Made by a program: the position numbers and the translations under genes
Shown here: positions 43,092 through 54,640 of the stretch, in pieces
Layout of the letters: each line of letters starts with the position of its first letter
Numbering within the stretch: position 1 is the stretch's first letter
Assembly: GCA_958510825.1 (NCBI GenBank)
Contig: OY294046.1
Span: 6,326,595-6,390,594 of the forward strand
From: Brachypterus glaber
Lineage: Eukaryota; Arthropoda; Insecta; Coleoptera; Kateretidae
Reading direction: 5' to 3'
Length of the DNA: 64,000 nt
Notes under the pieces: generated by a model
The model's input: the letters and a program-made list of their open reading frames with translations, nothing else
The model's database searches: none
Told to the model about the DNA's origin: nothing

Positions 43092-44051
43092 CCCGGCGTC
43101 TGACAGGTGGTTTAGTTTTACAAGTAACGACAGGTGGGGTATAATAAACCCCAACAATAAATGGGACCGTTTTTGCTTTATTTAATAAATTTTATATAAA
43201 ATGTAGTAAAATATTTGAGTTATACAATATATTAACCTAAAAATAATTTTAAAAATCTTAAATACATATATGTTTATTTTTAATCGGTTAACAAAAATAA
43301 ATCAAATTTAAAAAACAAAAAATAGGAAAGCTTTTTGTTTCCTATTAACTAAAAAAAATAACGTTTAAAATTGCCAAACAAAGATCTACATGAATAACAT
43401 AAATTATAAACTTTTAAATATTATAGGTAGGGTTCAAAATAAATTACTTTAAGTAATCGTAATATGACTGAAAAATACAGGAGAAACAGGAAGATAATAG
43501 TATATTACGCACCGAGTACGCGAACCTAGTTTTCAGTGCAAGAGAGTGCTTATTTTTTTATGAGGTGCAGCCGAGTAAAAAATCTCTCGAAGTCCACCGA
43601 AATATTTTGCGTCGAGGTCCGTATACTATTTTTTCTACGACCTAAACATCCAAAAGACGCAAAAATTGTCTTAAAATATTAATTTGTCAATTTAAGGTTA
43701 TGTGTTTCACGTTTACTCATTTTCTGACAGCAGATGTAAAATCAACTAATTTTCACTTTTCAACCATTGTCATAGGCAATGGGTGGAAAATAGGCACTAA
43801 CTACTAGCTAGGTTGTAGGAAAATAAATGTTACTTATTATGACACGTGGGGTGTCAGAAACCCCAGGCGACTTCAAAAAGACGTGGCCTCTAATGCTTCA
43901 ATATTTATACTGCCGTTCATGCTACACTGTGCAAAGTAAAAAGCGATTGAAAGGTACTGAGGCGCTGTCTTCGCTTGGCGCGAAAATAAAATAGTTACGG
44001 AGTTATATTTGGACTCTGGGGTTTGTGACACCCCACGTGTCAGACGCCGGG
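43092..44051. mobile_element. TIR element with CCCGGCGTCTGACA ends
   Basis: 960 bp. CCCGGCGTCTGACAGGTGG at the left; the right end reads CCCGGCGTCTGACACGTGGG in inverse. GGGGT...ACCCC palindromes and CACGTGGGGTGTCAGAAACC occur inside at about 43844. A palindromic GC-core end (43497-43640) lies within it. No transposase ORF. Confidence 0.78.
43497..43640. mobile_element. Palindromic GC-core element, type 3, short copy
   Basis: GTATATTACGCACCGAGTAC ... AGAGAGTGCTTATTTTTTTA, nearly identical to the left end at 53065. It closes with GGTCCGTATACTATTTTTTC then TACGACC. Confidence 0.65.
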
Positions 44052-44795
44052 TTAAAACTGCGGCAATAAGAAAGACTTTAATAATTTGATAAACAGTTGC
44101 AGTGGCGTACCATGCAAGTCCTAGAAGATGGGGTAAGAAACATAGTTGTACATTATTTGTTGCTGTTAATACGAAAAAAAAAATTTAATCATTCTTAAAA
44201 CAAACAAAAGTAGAGAATGTTTAAGCTTCAAAACTAAAAAAGAATTAGTCAAATCTATTAATTAGTTTTCGAAATATTTGAATTTAAAAAATTTCAATTT
44301 TTTAGGTGTCCGTAATTTAATGTGCGGCAGTGTAATTATTTTTAATGTTCATTTCTAATTTTGGATTTATTTGATAAAAATAAAAATTAAAATTTGAAGA
44401 AAAAAAAATTGGTCAAAAGTAAAATTCTTAAAGGGCCCATAACTCCCCCTTTTACCCGATTTAAATTATTTTTAACACTATAAGGTTTAACTTTGTAGAC
44501 ATTTAAACTGAATTAAACAAGTTAATCCTATTAACGAGTTGTAACATAAACTGACGGCGCTTTTATCCTAAATATAAATTAATATTCAAAACTTTAAAAA
44601 CCAATTAAGGCATATAAATGGTTAACAAGAAAAACTTTTTAATTAACCATAACGTTAATATTTAGGAAACTTTAAAACATTTGGATATTTTGACGTGTTT
44701 ATATCGAGAATTCAAAAAACATTTCACTTTAGGCACTTTTTACTTTTACTTTATTATCTGAATAAAAATAGTTATAGTGCTAGTGGTGAAAAAAA
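44052..44795. other. AT-rich stretch with a boundary-box motif
   Basis: ATAGTTATAGTGCTAGTGGT then GAAAAAAATTATA at about 44768-44797 is the boundary box seen beside GC-core elements. No gene recognised. Confidence 0.4.
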
Positions 44796-45537
44796 TTATA
44801 CAGGGTGATCCATAACTGGCATGCCAAAATTTAAGAGGTGATTCTAGATCCAAAAATATAAAAAAAGTTCCTATAAAGGTTGGTCCGGAAATGAGCCCTA
44901 AGGGATCTAGGGCCCTTTAAAATTGTAATAAAAATAAGGTTTTTAATTAATAACTCGGGTACCGTTTAAGCTAGAGCGGCGAGCTTTTGCATGTATACTA
45001 GTATTAATAAGGGCAATAAGTTTATGTTAATTTATTTTTTTAATTTATCCAGAGGCGTGCCCAGACGGACAAAATATATGAGGCTTAAAACATTTTTGCC
45101 CCAAACTTTTCTATGTGTATGTTTTTTGGATTTGTTGTAAAAAATATAGATTTCTAGAATAAAAATACATATAAAATATCATATAGTGTAACACTGTAGG
45201 AGCAACCGTTATTAAAAAAAAATGCAATTAAGAGGAAGTAACATTTTGTGCCACCAAAAACGTTACTTTTTAAAAGGATATTACTCCTTTAATATTAAAT
45301 TTAGGTGTTTTGGTGTATAATACTTTTTTGCTCAGTTTTAAATGAAGAATCACCCTGCAGCATTAAAATTTTATTGGTGCTTTTTTTTGTTCCCCATTCA
45401 ATACGTCATCTTCGAAGGGCCGTAGCTCCCTTAGGGCTCATTTCCGGACCAACCTTTATAGAAACTTTTTTTCATATTTTTGGATGTAGAATCACCTCTT
45501 AAATTTCGGTACGCGAGTTCTGGAACAGGCTGTATGT
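44796..45537. mobile_element. Family F element, copy 3, both ends present
   Basis: The left end TATACAGGGTGATCCATAAC and the right end (45400-45537, inverted) share about 130 bp, including GGTTGGTCCGGAAATGAGCC. The first outer bases of the right end are diverged (ACAGGCTGTA). Length about 742 bp. TACAGGGTG ends suggest a mariner-like, TA-targeting origin. No transposase. Confidence 0.75.
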
Positions 45538-45546
45538 AAACCACAG

Positions 45547-45605
45547 AAGAGAATACTATTATAGCCTTGATGCGTAGCACCTCGAGATATAATATACTCG
45601 GCTAA
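45547..45605. mobile_element. Palindromic GC-core element, type 1, short inverted copy
   Basis: In inverse it reads TAGCCGAGTATATTATATCT then CGAGGTGCTACGC...GGCTATAATAGT, matching 23218-23290 with the middle deleted. It lies about 135 bp from the recombinase-like remnant. Confidence 0.55.
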
Positions 45606-45740
45606 AAAAAAAAGTTAGTTAACAAAACCGCCACTGGCGGCAACACTCTTTGGTTTTGATGACAGCCATACTTCACAGTTGTTTTTTTATTATGTAAACA
45701 GATCGCTGACTCGAGATTCTGTGCAAAAACTTTGTATGAA

Positions 45741-45892
45741 ATTGGTTAAAAATGATTGGAGAAGAATATATGGATTATACACCTACAAATCTCTCCGAAA
45801 TTGCAAATGCTGCATTAGACAAGTTACCATAAAAATCTCGAAAGTGTACGATTCAACCTACGAAATGTTTTTAAAATGGGCTAAGGACGGTT
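45741..45892 (+). pseudogene. N-terminal fragment of a probable tyrosine recombinase (Crypton-like)
   Basis: One frame reads MIGEEYMDYTPTNLSEIANA then ALDKLP, and after a frame change KISKVYDSTYEMFLKWAKDG. An acidic start, LSEIANAA..LLP.KSR, then K.Y...Y..F..W matches the start of the core-binding (SAM-like) domain of tyrosine recombinases in insect Crypton-like elements. The catalytic domain is absent. It sits beside a GC-core palindrome (45547-45605), as the fragment at 36166 does. Confidence 0.5.
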
Positions 45893-46115
45893 TAAGTTTA
45901 TTTCGAAAGTGTTTTATTGGCCTATCTTTTTCTAATTTTAACTTTCTAATTTTTTGGGGGATTCTTTTTAATTTTAATAGACTTCGTGTCCTTACCACGG
46001 TTAATTTTTTCCAAAATTTTGACGTCAGACTCATTTCTTCTTGAGTTATGCGAAAAAAGAAACATACATATGTACCAACAGATAGACAGACCAACGGACA
46101 TTTTTAAAAGTTGTT
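45893..46115. other. Spacer between recombinase remnant and family C
   Basis: T-rich, no further recombinase homology visible. Confidence 0.35.
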
Positions 46116-46500
46116 TTTCTATTTTGCGACTCTTATAAGCTCATAATCACACGCATTTTGCGTGTTCTTATAGGCCCATAAGAGGTCTTTACTTTTTGTT
46201 CTTTTGAGTTGGCAACAGACCTGGCCTATCGCTTGACGCTTTCCGTGCAAATTTCAATGTCGCTTTAAAGTTGAATTTTGTACAAAGTTTTGTATTTAGG
46301 TTATTTTTACCATGTTAAAATTTTGGCTTAGTTAATTACAGTAAAAAAGAGAAGAGAATCAATCAGTCATCAATTTAAATGTAAGTTTTTTTTAAATTTT
46401 AGAGCAAAATAGAAAAAATTGTATAAAGCACTCGTTTCATAACACGTTTTTAGCGCAAAAGTACAAGTTTATAAAACGAGTCGCTTGCGGCGAGTTTTCT
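46116..46500 (-). mobile_element. Family C repeat, copy 3 (inverted)
   Basis: Inverse of 13524-13978: starts TTTTTCTATTTTGCGACTCT, has CACGCATTTTGCGTG, and ends near GCGCTAAAAACGTG in inverse with CGAGTTTTCTAAACGAG. More diverged than the other two. Confidence 0.75.
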
Positions 46501-46947
46501 AAACGAGTTTTTTTTTTTCGTTTCTGACAAATTCTTGATTTTTTCGGAGTCCAAAGTCAACGTGTAATACTCCTCTGCTGTGATACTGTGAGGAGTATAA
46601 CAAGGACACCATTTTAAACGTCTTATTGTTTTTACGTATGTAGGTATGACCGTGTAAGTAAGTTGGTAGTCCATGGTGCAGATTTTGATATCCTACGGTC
46701 TGCAATAAAAACTAAATTTTTTGAAACAGTGGCGCTTAGTTCACTTTGGCTTTAGACAAGGTCAATAAAAATTATTTTATTATATTGCGAGGTTTAATTT
46801 ATTAATAATAACTATAGGCTGGCTTATTTTTAATTATAAATAAAAATAATTAACTAATTGGGAATAAGCATCCAGAGTACTGGAAAATTTTACAAAACGC
46901 ACACCACGGAATGGAATAGTAAACCTTGGTATTGGAACCTAAACCTC

Positions 46948-47356
46948 ACTAAAGTTTATTTTTTAAGGTAGTTATTTTAAATTTGCCGCTAAAAAAGTCA
47001 GATTTACACTGAAGCATGTGGCTTGTTTTCAATGTCAACATAATCAAAATTTATAATTTTTGTTTACTTACTTTGTTTTTCTGATGTTTTAATGTAAAAA
47101 AAGAGAATTGATAAAGCTGTTGCTAAAAACACTTTTGTATTCCTGTAGAAACAAAATTTGCTTATAAAGTCGCTTTTATTTCAATAATTTAGAGGAATAA
47201 ACCATTGTTTTGTTCTCGTTAATGGCACGTCAACGTTTTACGGTTGTGTAAATTGGGCCTAGTCATTTCGCTTACGACGCATGCGTATCTTACATTGCTA
47301 TGGTAATTTCGATATTGTTTACAAGCGGGAAGGTTTAAAATAAAAAAATAAACTTT
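46948..47356 (+). mobile_element. Family E, short copy 4
   Basis: About 409 bp: ACTAAAGTTTATTTTTTAAG at the left, inverse TTTAAAATAAAAAAATAAAC at the right. A deletion derivative of 26201-27103. Confidence 0.75.
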
Positions 47357-47386
47357 GGAAGCCATGCTACATCATTATGCAGATTA

Positions 47387-47611
47387 CGAAGTGGGCATTG
47401 TCTCTCGAAATCCCATCTACACAGAATAAATGAAGTGGCATCCCCTCTATGTGCCTGTGGCGAAACCGAAGACATAAAACATATCCTACTGAAATGCCCA
47501 AACTACAACATTGCTCGTAATAACATGTTCCAAAGTTTATCCCAACACAATTTCCCTTCAATACCCAAGTTCTATTACACAAACCAAATCCCAAAATTAC
47601 TTCTATATTAG
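47387..47611 (+). pseudogene. LINE C-terminal zinc-knuckle fragment, copy 1
   Basis: Reads RSGHCLSKSHLHRINEVASP then LCACGETEDIKHILLKCPNY, ending at TAG 47609-47611. CxC...H....C after HLHRI is the knuckle that follows RNase H in I/Jockey/R1-type LINEs. The 3' UTR runs to GGAGAAGAAGAAGAAG at about 47861. The opposite-strand frame of 112 residues is its shadow. Confidence 0.85.
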
Positions 47612-48373
47612 TCTCTTTTCTGAATGAAATAGGCATCAACATATAAACTTTACTACGCTTCTTCCTTAGACTTACCGCTTTTAGCTCACCACAAAATAGT
47701 CGCACCCATAGATTAGACAGTATAGTACGTAGATCCAGCTAGAAGCCGTAGTGTGGTTCTTGTAATATAACCAAATCCATTTTAAGCCAAAACTTTTACA
47801 GTGATAAAAATTTACAAGTTTTGAAATTGGCGGAAACGTTTCACAACTCCATGCAAAAAGAGGAGAAGAAGAAGAAGAACTAAATGGGAAATTTAACCAT
47901 TGAAATGAAAGATAATGAAAAGAAGAAAAATAATTAAGGCATTTTATTGTTCAAGTCGGAAATTTTGTGACAGTTAATGTAAATTTAAATTTAATTTATA
48001 ACATAATAATTATGTTATAGTTATTATAATTATACTATAACTACTTAAAACTTGTTTTTACGTATGTAGGTATGACCGTGTAAGTAAGTTGGTAGTCCAT
48101 GGTGCAGATTTTGATATCCTACGGTCTGCAATAAAAACTAAATTTTTTGAAACAGTGGCGCTTAGTTCACTTTGGCTTTAGACAAGGTCAATAAAAATTA
48201 TTTTATTATATTGCGAGGTTTAATTTATTAATAATAACTATAGGCTGGCTTATTTTTAATTATAAATAAAAATAATTAACTAATTGGGAATAAGCATCCA
48301 GAGTACTGGAAAATTTTACAAAACGCACACCACGGAATGGAATAGTAAACCTTGGTATTGGAACCTAAACCTC

Positions 48374-48782
48374 ACTAAAGTTTATTTTTTAAGGTAGTTA
48401 TTTTAAATTTGCCGCTAAAAAAGTCAGATTTACACTGAAGCATGTGGCTTGTTTTCATTGTCAACATAATCAAAATTTATAATTTTTGTTTACTTACTTT
48501 GTTTTTCTGATGTTTTAATGTAAAAAAAGAGAATTGATAAAGCTGTTGCTAAAAACACTTTTGTATTCCTGTAGAAACAAAATTTGCTTATAAAGTCGCT
48601 TTTATTTCAATAATTTAGAGGAATAAACCATTGTTTTGTTCTCGTTAATGGCACGTCAACGTTTTACGGTTGTGTAAATTGGGCCTAGTCATTTCGCTTA
48701 CGACGCATGCGTATCTTACATTGCTATGGTAATTTCGATATTGTTTACAAGCGGGAAGGTTTAAAATAAAAAAATAAACTTT
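48374..48782 (+). mobile_element. Family E, short copy 5 (in duplication)
   Basis: Duplicate of 46948-47356. Confidence 0.75.
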
Positions 48783-48812
48783 GGAAGCCATGCTACATCA
48801 TTATGCAGATTA

Positions 48813-49037
48813 CGAAGTGGGCATTGTCTCTCGAAATCCCATCTACACAGAATAAATGAAGTGGCATCCCCTCTATGTGCCTGTGGCGAAACCGAAGACA
48901 TAAAACATATCCTACTGAAATGCCCAAACTACAACATTGCTCGTAATAACATGTTCCAAAGTTTATCCCAACACAATTTCCCTTCAATACCCAAGTTCTA
49001 TTACACAAACCAAATCCCAAAATTACTTCTATATTAG
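48813..49037 (+). pseudogene. LINE C-terminal zinc-knuckle fragment, copy 2
   Basis: Duplicate of 47387-47611, same frame and stop. Confidence 0.85.
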
Positions 49038-49477
49038 TCTCTTTTCTGAACGAAATAGGCATCAACATATAAACTTTACTACGCTTCTTCCTTAGACTTA
49101 CCGCTTTTAGCTCACCACAAAATAGTCGCACCCATAGATTAGACAGTATAGTACGTAGATCCAGCTAGAAGCCGTAGTGTGGTTCTTGTAATATAACCAA
49201 ATCCATTTTAAGCCAAAACTTTTACAGTGATAAAAATTTACAAGTTTTGAAATTGGCGGAAACGTTTCACAACTCCATGCAAAAAGAGGAGAAGAAGAAG
49301 AAGAACTAAATGGGAAATTTAACCATTGAAATGAAAGATAATGAAAAGAAGAAAAATAATTAAGGCATTTTATTGTTCAAGTCGGAAATTTTGTGACAGT
49401 TAATGTAAATTTAAATTTAATTTATAACATAATAATTATGTTATAGTTATTATAATTATACTATAACTACTTAAAAC

Positions 49478-49894
<417 letters not shown>

Positions 49895-50059
49895 GTCACA
49901 ATTAGCCCAATCTACAGTACATTATTTTAGCTAATTAGAGAGCAAATAAATTAGAACTACGCACGGTCACCGGTGCACCGCTGTGTACACTCCAACGCAG
50001 GTTGCAATCTCAAATACTCAAATACAAAAAAGCTTGTTTTATTAACTATTATAAAAGAA

Positions 50060-50200
50060 TAGTATATTCTATAACTAGTATGGAATAGACAATATTCCGC
50101 GTGAGCGGAAAGTTTGTCATACGAGCAGGCAGGCGAGTATGACGGTCCCGTGAGCGCGGAATGACTATTCCATACGTGTTGTAGACTATACTTTTTCTTC
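50060..50200. mobile_element. Palindromic GC-core element, type 4
   Basis: AGTATATTCT, then TATGGAATAGACAATATTCC with inverse GCGGAATGACTATTCCATAC; the core GTCATACGAGCAGGCAGGCG and AGTATGAC also pairs. It closes with ACTATACTTTTTCTTCGAC, similar to the other right boxes. Confidence 0.6.
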
Positions 50201-50334
50201 GACTTTATTAAAAACAATATTTTTTGTGACTCGACATTGTAAATGCAACAAAACACATATTTTTAAATAAAGCAATTAATGTTATTTAATAATTTTATCA
50301 AATCAGTACTTAAAAAAGATTTTTATTTAATTTT

Positions 50335-50640
50335 GGCACATATTTACAAATTACAATGCAAAAATTGAAGGTTATGTCAGATTGTTGTGACAGATGTCAG
50401 GTTTAAATATTTAACAATAGATGGAGCAGTTTTAATTTTTTGAACTAAATTGATAAAAAACTGGTCAAATATTAATAAAAACTAATAAACTTTATATAAT
50501 TTTAACGCGAAACTTTAAATTGAATTAAATTATTCAATATTTCATGATAAAATATATATATTTTTGCTAATTTTGCTACAGTTTTCTTTACTTTTATAAA
50601 CAAGAGATGGCACTACATGTGCTCATTCTAACACTTGATA
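50335..50640. mobile_element. Family H repeat, copy 2
   Basis: Inverse of the two halves at 20170-20271 and 20533-20740, uninterrupted, so it shows the empty site of the nested TIR element. Key shared words: GTCAGATTGTTGTGACAGAT, TTTTTGCTAATTTTGCTACA. Confidence 0.7.
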
Positions 50641-51013
50641 CGGAATATTCATACCGTATGTAGAGCTAAAATGGATTCATTCTGTGTTTGAAAAGTGTGT
50701 GTATTTGCTTATATTCTAAAGCAGTCGTAGAAAAAAGGGTATAACACAGTTTCTAAGTCTATTTTAGCATAGTCTAAGCCGGCACTGCATCACAGCATAG
50801 CATAAATGTAAATACCCAAATACCTAAGTATACTGCTATATGCAAATATAGTTATAGCAGCAATCTAACGTAAACATGCTCGTGTAAGTGATCCGAACTA
50901 ATGTTGAATAAGTTATGTTTAGATTTAGAAGCTGTTTTGGAATTTGTCAACATTATCTGTATCCAACATGATGTTTAGGATGCTAAAATATTCAACCATT
51001 TTGTCTTATTATA
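50641..51013. other. AT-rich stretch, no gene seen
   Basis: No supported feature. Confidence 0.35.
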
Positions 51014-51425
51014 ATGGCGATTTCTCCCGTTAGATTAGACAGGGACAAAAGTTCTACACAAAAAGGATAGAAGACATACATACACTCCCACTTCCACCCA
51101 ATCAAACAAATTCTATATTTGTTCTTTGTTGAACAAATACAATATTTACTTGGCCGGGCGAAAAGTGTAACTATATTATTTTTATTAAAGAAATTACTGG
51201 CGCCATCTAAATTTTAGTAGAATTATCTTATTCTACAGATTCACATTAGCTATGTTCGTTCGTGCCGCTCAGTGCTACACTTTCCGGCCAACCAAATAAA
51301 TACTGTATTTGTTGTATGAAAAACAAATACAGTATTTATTTGGTTGGCTGCAAAGTGTAGCACAAATGAGATAGAGATAGGGTAGACGTCTTTTGTTTCA
51401 TAATTCTAGTTGTAAAGATCTCCAT
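51014..51425 (+). mobile_element. Family A MITE, copy 3
   Basis: Full-length, same orientation as copy 1, both hairpins intact. Confidence 0.88.
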
Positions 51426-51989
51426 TGTGTTACGTCGATCATTAATAAATTAAAAAAAAAAACATTCATGGGTACTACCCATTGGATAGATCGCATCCGT
51501 ACACATAGAGATTCTTTATATTAATTGTTTATAAATAAGGTAAATGTCCCAAATATCGGACACGACCCAATTATCGGACACTTTTTTACGTTTTTACAAA
51601 AAACAAGATATTTAAGTAATAAAATCAAACAAATCTTTGTAAGGTATGGATAAGACCGCTTTGGCGGATTTACTTTAGCATCAGCCTGCTATCGTAGATA
51701 TGCACAGGACTTGATTTATTTTATTTTATGTTGTTTCGTGAAAATATTACTTTAATAGTAAAGTTTTAAGTGAATCGTGAATATATATATTTTTTGTGAT
51801 GTTAAATTTTAACGTGGAACTGTTGAAAATGTAAATTCAATTTTTTTTATAAATTTTAAAGATAATTTTTTTTATAAGTTGGCGTCTGCGCAAACATCAC
51901 TACAGAGAGAGACGGTTTTGCGTAGGCCGAAAATTATACTAGATCGAGCTGGCCAACTACCCAAAGGGAAAAGCGATGCTGGAATTGGA
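51426..51989. other. Stretch between two family A copies
   Basis: About 51536-51590 has CCCAAATATCGGACAC and CCAATTATCGGACAC, like the repeat motif of the 38.8-kb element. About 51880-51988 is GC-richer and open (SLQRETVLRRPKIILDRAGQ, then LPKGKSDAGIG), reads like protein, and is cut by the truncated family A copy; I do not recognise it. Confidence 0.4.
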
Positions 51990-52357
51990 CCAAAAAGGAT
52001 AGAAGACATACATACACTCCCACTTCCACCCAACCAAACAAATTCTGTATTTGTTCTTTGTTGAACAAATACAATATTTACTTGGCCGGGCAAAAAGTGT
52101 AACTATATTATTTTAATTAAAGAAATTACTGGCGCCATCTAAATTTTAGTAGAATTATCTTATTCTACAGATTTACATTAGCTATGTTCGTTCGTGCCGC
52201 TCAGTGCTACACTTTCCGGCCAACCAAATAAATACTGTATTTGTTGTATGAAAAACAAAGACAGTAATTATTTGTTTGGCTGGAAAGTGTAGCACAAATG
52301 AGATAGAGATAGGGTAGACGTCTTTTGTTTCATAATTCTAAGTGTAGAGATCTCCAT
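51990..52357 (+). mobile_element. Family A MITE, copy 4 (5'-truncated)
   Basis: Starts inside the family at CCAAAAAGGATAGAAGACAT and lacks the left TIR. The right TIR is ATGGAGATCTCT in inverse. The second hairpin has a few mismatches. Confidence 0.85.
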
Positions 52358-52730
52358 TGGATTGGATTGGATAGTGTGAAATTACGGTAACCCAATATTA
52401 AAATAAAGTTTAATATTTGCAGAAAAAATATAAATGTAGGTAGGTATTCAACTATATAAAAAATTCATAAAGTAATCCCTTATCGACCATAATAAGTACC
52501 AGGTACATATTTGAGAAATGTGTTCAGAATATAAACTCTTTAACAAAGAGTCTCTGCTTTTATCTTGAATTTAATAATAAATCTTCACAGAATTTTTATA
52601 ACGTAAAGCGTTAAGAAAATATTGGGTTTAAGTTGTAACATAACTAAAATTCAGTATTAGGTACATAAATAAAAAGATATGAAATATAAAAGTAAGCCGA
52701 TTGAATAAAACTCTCTAGCATGTTATTATT
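52358..52730. other. AT-rich stretch, no gene seen
   Basis: No supported feature. Confidence 0.35.
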
Positions 52731-53064
52731 AGTTATTTATGGTACTAGTGGGTAAAGTAAGATATTGCCTATGAGAAAATTAACCTGCAAGGCGTCAGCC
52801 AAGCAGGTTAATTATCGAGAGGGCAATATCGGTTTACCCATGAGTGCCATACAGGGTTTTATCCAATAAATAGCTTAGGAATTCATATTTTTATTAAAAA
52901 TTTTAATGACATTTACAAGAAAATAATTTGACAAGTGTCAGTTGAGTGGGTAAAATAAATAATTATCCACTCAATTAAGTAAAAGCCACGCGCTGGTTAT
53001 TATTGAGTTTATCTATTTAAAATAAAGCTGGTAATTGTCTTATTATCTGTAAGTATTGGATAAA
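52731..53064 (+). mobile_element. Family B element, copy 4
   Basis: Full length. The next element begins at the very next base (53065). Confidence 0.88.
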
Positions 53065-53996
53065 GTATATTACGCACCGAGTACGCGAACCTAGCTTTTA
53101 GTGCACGAGAGTGCTTATTTTTTTACGAGGCGCAGTCGAGTGAAAAAAACTACTCTGAGCCACTCAGAGGGCGGTGTTATTTTTTTTTTATTATCAGATT
53201 CACTTTCAGAAAACTCAAAAACCCCTAATATACAATTTTTTACGAAAACTAACCACCCCCTCAGGGTGTGGAGTTATATTTTTTTTATAGTATCAGATTC
53301 ACTTTCAGAAACCTCAAAAACCCCAATATTCCAATATTCACGAAAACTACCCCCCTCACCTCAGGGAGTGGAGTTAGAAAATTTCAAATTCAGTTTTGTC
53401 GACCCCAAAAAAACCCTTTGTACCAATTTTGTCGAAAATATTGAAAAACATTTAAAAATATTTACCCCCTCACCCCTGCAGGGGTGAGATGAGATGAGGT
53501 GAGGTGCAGGGCCCTGCGGGGGTAGAGTTAGAAAAGTTTTATTACCAGATTCAATTTCAGCAACCTCAAAAATCCCTATATAGCAATTTTCAAATTGTTG
53601 TGAAAAATATTGCAATGGGGAAAATTTGACCCCCTTGACCCACCCCAATGTTTACCAAAAACAATCCCTAGCGAGAACTTTTGGTATCCTGTAGGCCAAA
53701 TTTCATGTCTTTACTTTAAAGCGTTCTTAATTTAGCGTGCCCACAAGATTTTCCGGACGGAACGACCGATAAATCGACCGTCCGACCAACCTACCGATCA
53801 AACAACCGATATTTTTTTTTGCTTGACATTGATTTATATTTAGGTACATAAAACGTCATAAAGCCAAAAATATGCAAAATATTTTTGCAGGAATACAAGG
53901 CTTTCCGAAATTTTGAAAATCTTCAAAATTAGAAACCAAAAAATAAGCACTCTCGTGCACTAAAAACTAGGTTCGCGAACTCTGTGCCTAATATAC
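53065..53996. mobile_element. Palindromic GC-core element, type 3, long copy
   Basis: 932 bp with TIRs of about 58 bp: GTATATTACGCACCGAGTAC ... GTGCACGAGAGTGCTTATTT, inverted at 53938-53996. The inside has a tandem-like repeat of CAGATTCACTTTCAGAAA(A/C)CTC (about 53195, 53287, 53555) with CCCCTCAGGG blocks. Its right part (53620-53750) is shared with about 29290-29420. The short copy is at 43497. Confidence 0.75.
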
Positions 53997-54110
53997 AAGG
54001 GCGAAAAGTTAAATTTTTCGATTGAGTAGGTTTTTAGAAGCCGAGTGCCTCTGACCCGAGGGTAATAAACCTACGAAATCAAAATTTAGCTTTTCGCCCG
54101 TGTATTATAC
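53991..54110. mobile_element. Palindromic GC-core element, type 6
   Basis: GGGCGAAAAGTTAAATTTTT ... GTAGGTTT is inverted as AAACCTACGAAATCAAAATT ... CTTTTCGCCC. The core AGCCGAGTGCCTCTGACCCG is GC-rich, with TATAC at both ends. It shares its left TATAC with the previous element. Confidence 0.7.
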
Positions 54111-54289
54111 AATATTTTTTATTCGATTGTTACTAATTATAATAAATTTTAATTTATTAAAAAATATTTAATTCCAAATTGCAAAAAATATTTTTTTTTT
54201 ATTTTCTTATTACATATCCAGTTATCCAAGCCAAATTGATATCCAATCAAACCGCTACAAAAAAAAATAATTGTTTTGTTTGTTTATTT
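54111..54289. other. AT-rich spacer
   Basis: No supported feature. Confidence 0.35.
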
Positions 54290-54518
54290 GTTTGTTTGTT
54301 TATTTAACCTCGTACTATTCTACTTAATTAGGAATCCCCTAAGTCCAGGACTTGTATTGGCTAATAGTAGAGGGAATCACCGGCTTTAACTGACTTTCGA
54401 ACCAGTTTATAGGGAGTGTCCGCTTCAATTATCGCTAGGGAAAATTATTAAATAACTGAAAAAGCCAAATCGCCAGTGAGAATCGAACTTACGCTAGCCG
54501 GATTTTCATGTAAACGCG
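54290..54518 (-). mobile_element. tRNA-derived SINE, copy 2 (head damaged)
   Basis: Same body as 18891-19182 (CCCCTAAGTCCAGGACTTG, ACTTTCGAACCAGTTTATAG, CGCCAGTGAGAATCGAACTT). The tail is TTTG-type on the left. The A-box half of the tRNA head is replaced by a (AAG)n tract. Confidence 0.85.
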
Positions 54519-54562
54519 AAGAAGAAGAAGAAGAAGAAGAAGAAGAAGAAGAAGAAGAAAAA

Positions 54563-54593
<31 letters not shown>

Positions 54594-54640
54594 AAGAAGA
54601 AGAAGAAGAAGAAGAAGAAGAAGAAGAAGAAGAAGAAGAA
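54519..54640. repeat. (AAG)n microsatellite, about 122 bp
   Basis: About 40 GAA units with one AAATA interruption, adjoining the SINE head. The poly-Ser and poly-Phe frames are artefacts. Confidence 0.97.

Larger units (their letters stand above)
46626..48051 (+). repeat. 1426-bp tandem duplication, unit 1
   Basis: Unit 1 is followed immediately by unit 2 (48052-49477), nearly identical; I saw two substitutions on reading (CAATGTCAAC/CATTGTCAAC and CTGAATG/CTGAACG). The junction shares only TT. Each unit holds a short family E copy, a LINE C-terminal fragment and a GAAGAAG tail. Either a recent duplication or an assembly/haplotype artefact. Confidence 0.95.
48052..49477 (+). repeat. 1426-bp tandem duplication, unit 2
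   Basis: See unit 1. Its end runs into unique DNA at about 49478. Confidence 0.95.

Noticed and set aside
47367..47705. Minus-strand 112-residue frame, repeated at 48793-49131
   Set aside because: It is the antisense shadow of the LINE zinc-knuckle fragment; its repetition comes from the tandem duplication.
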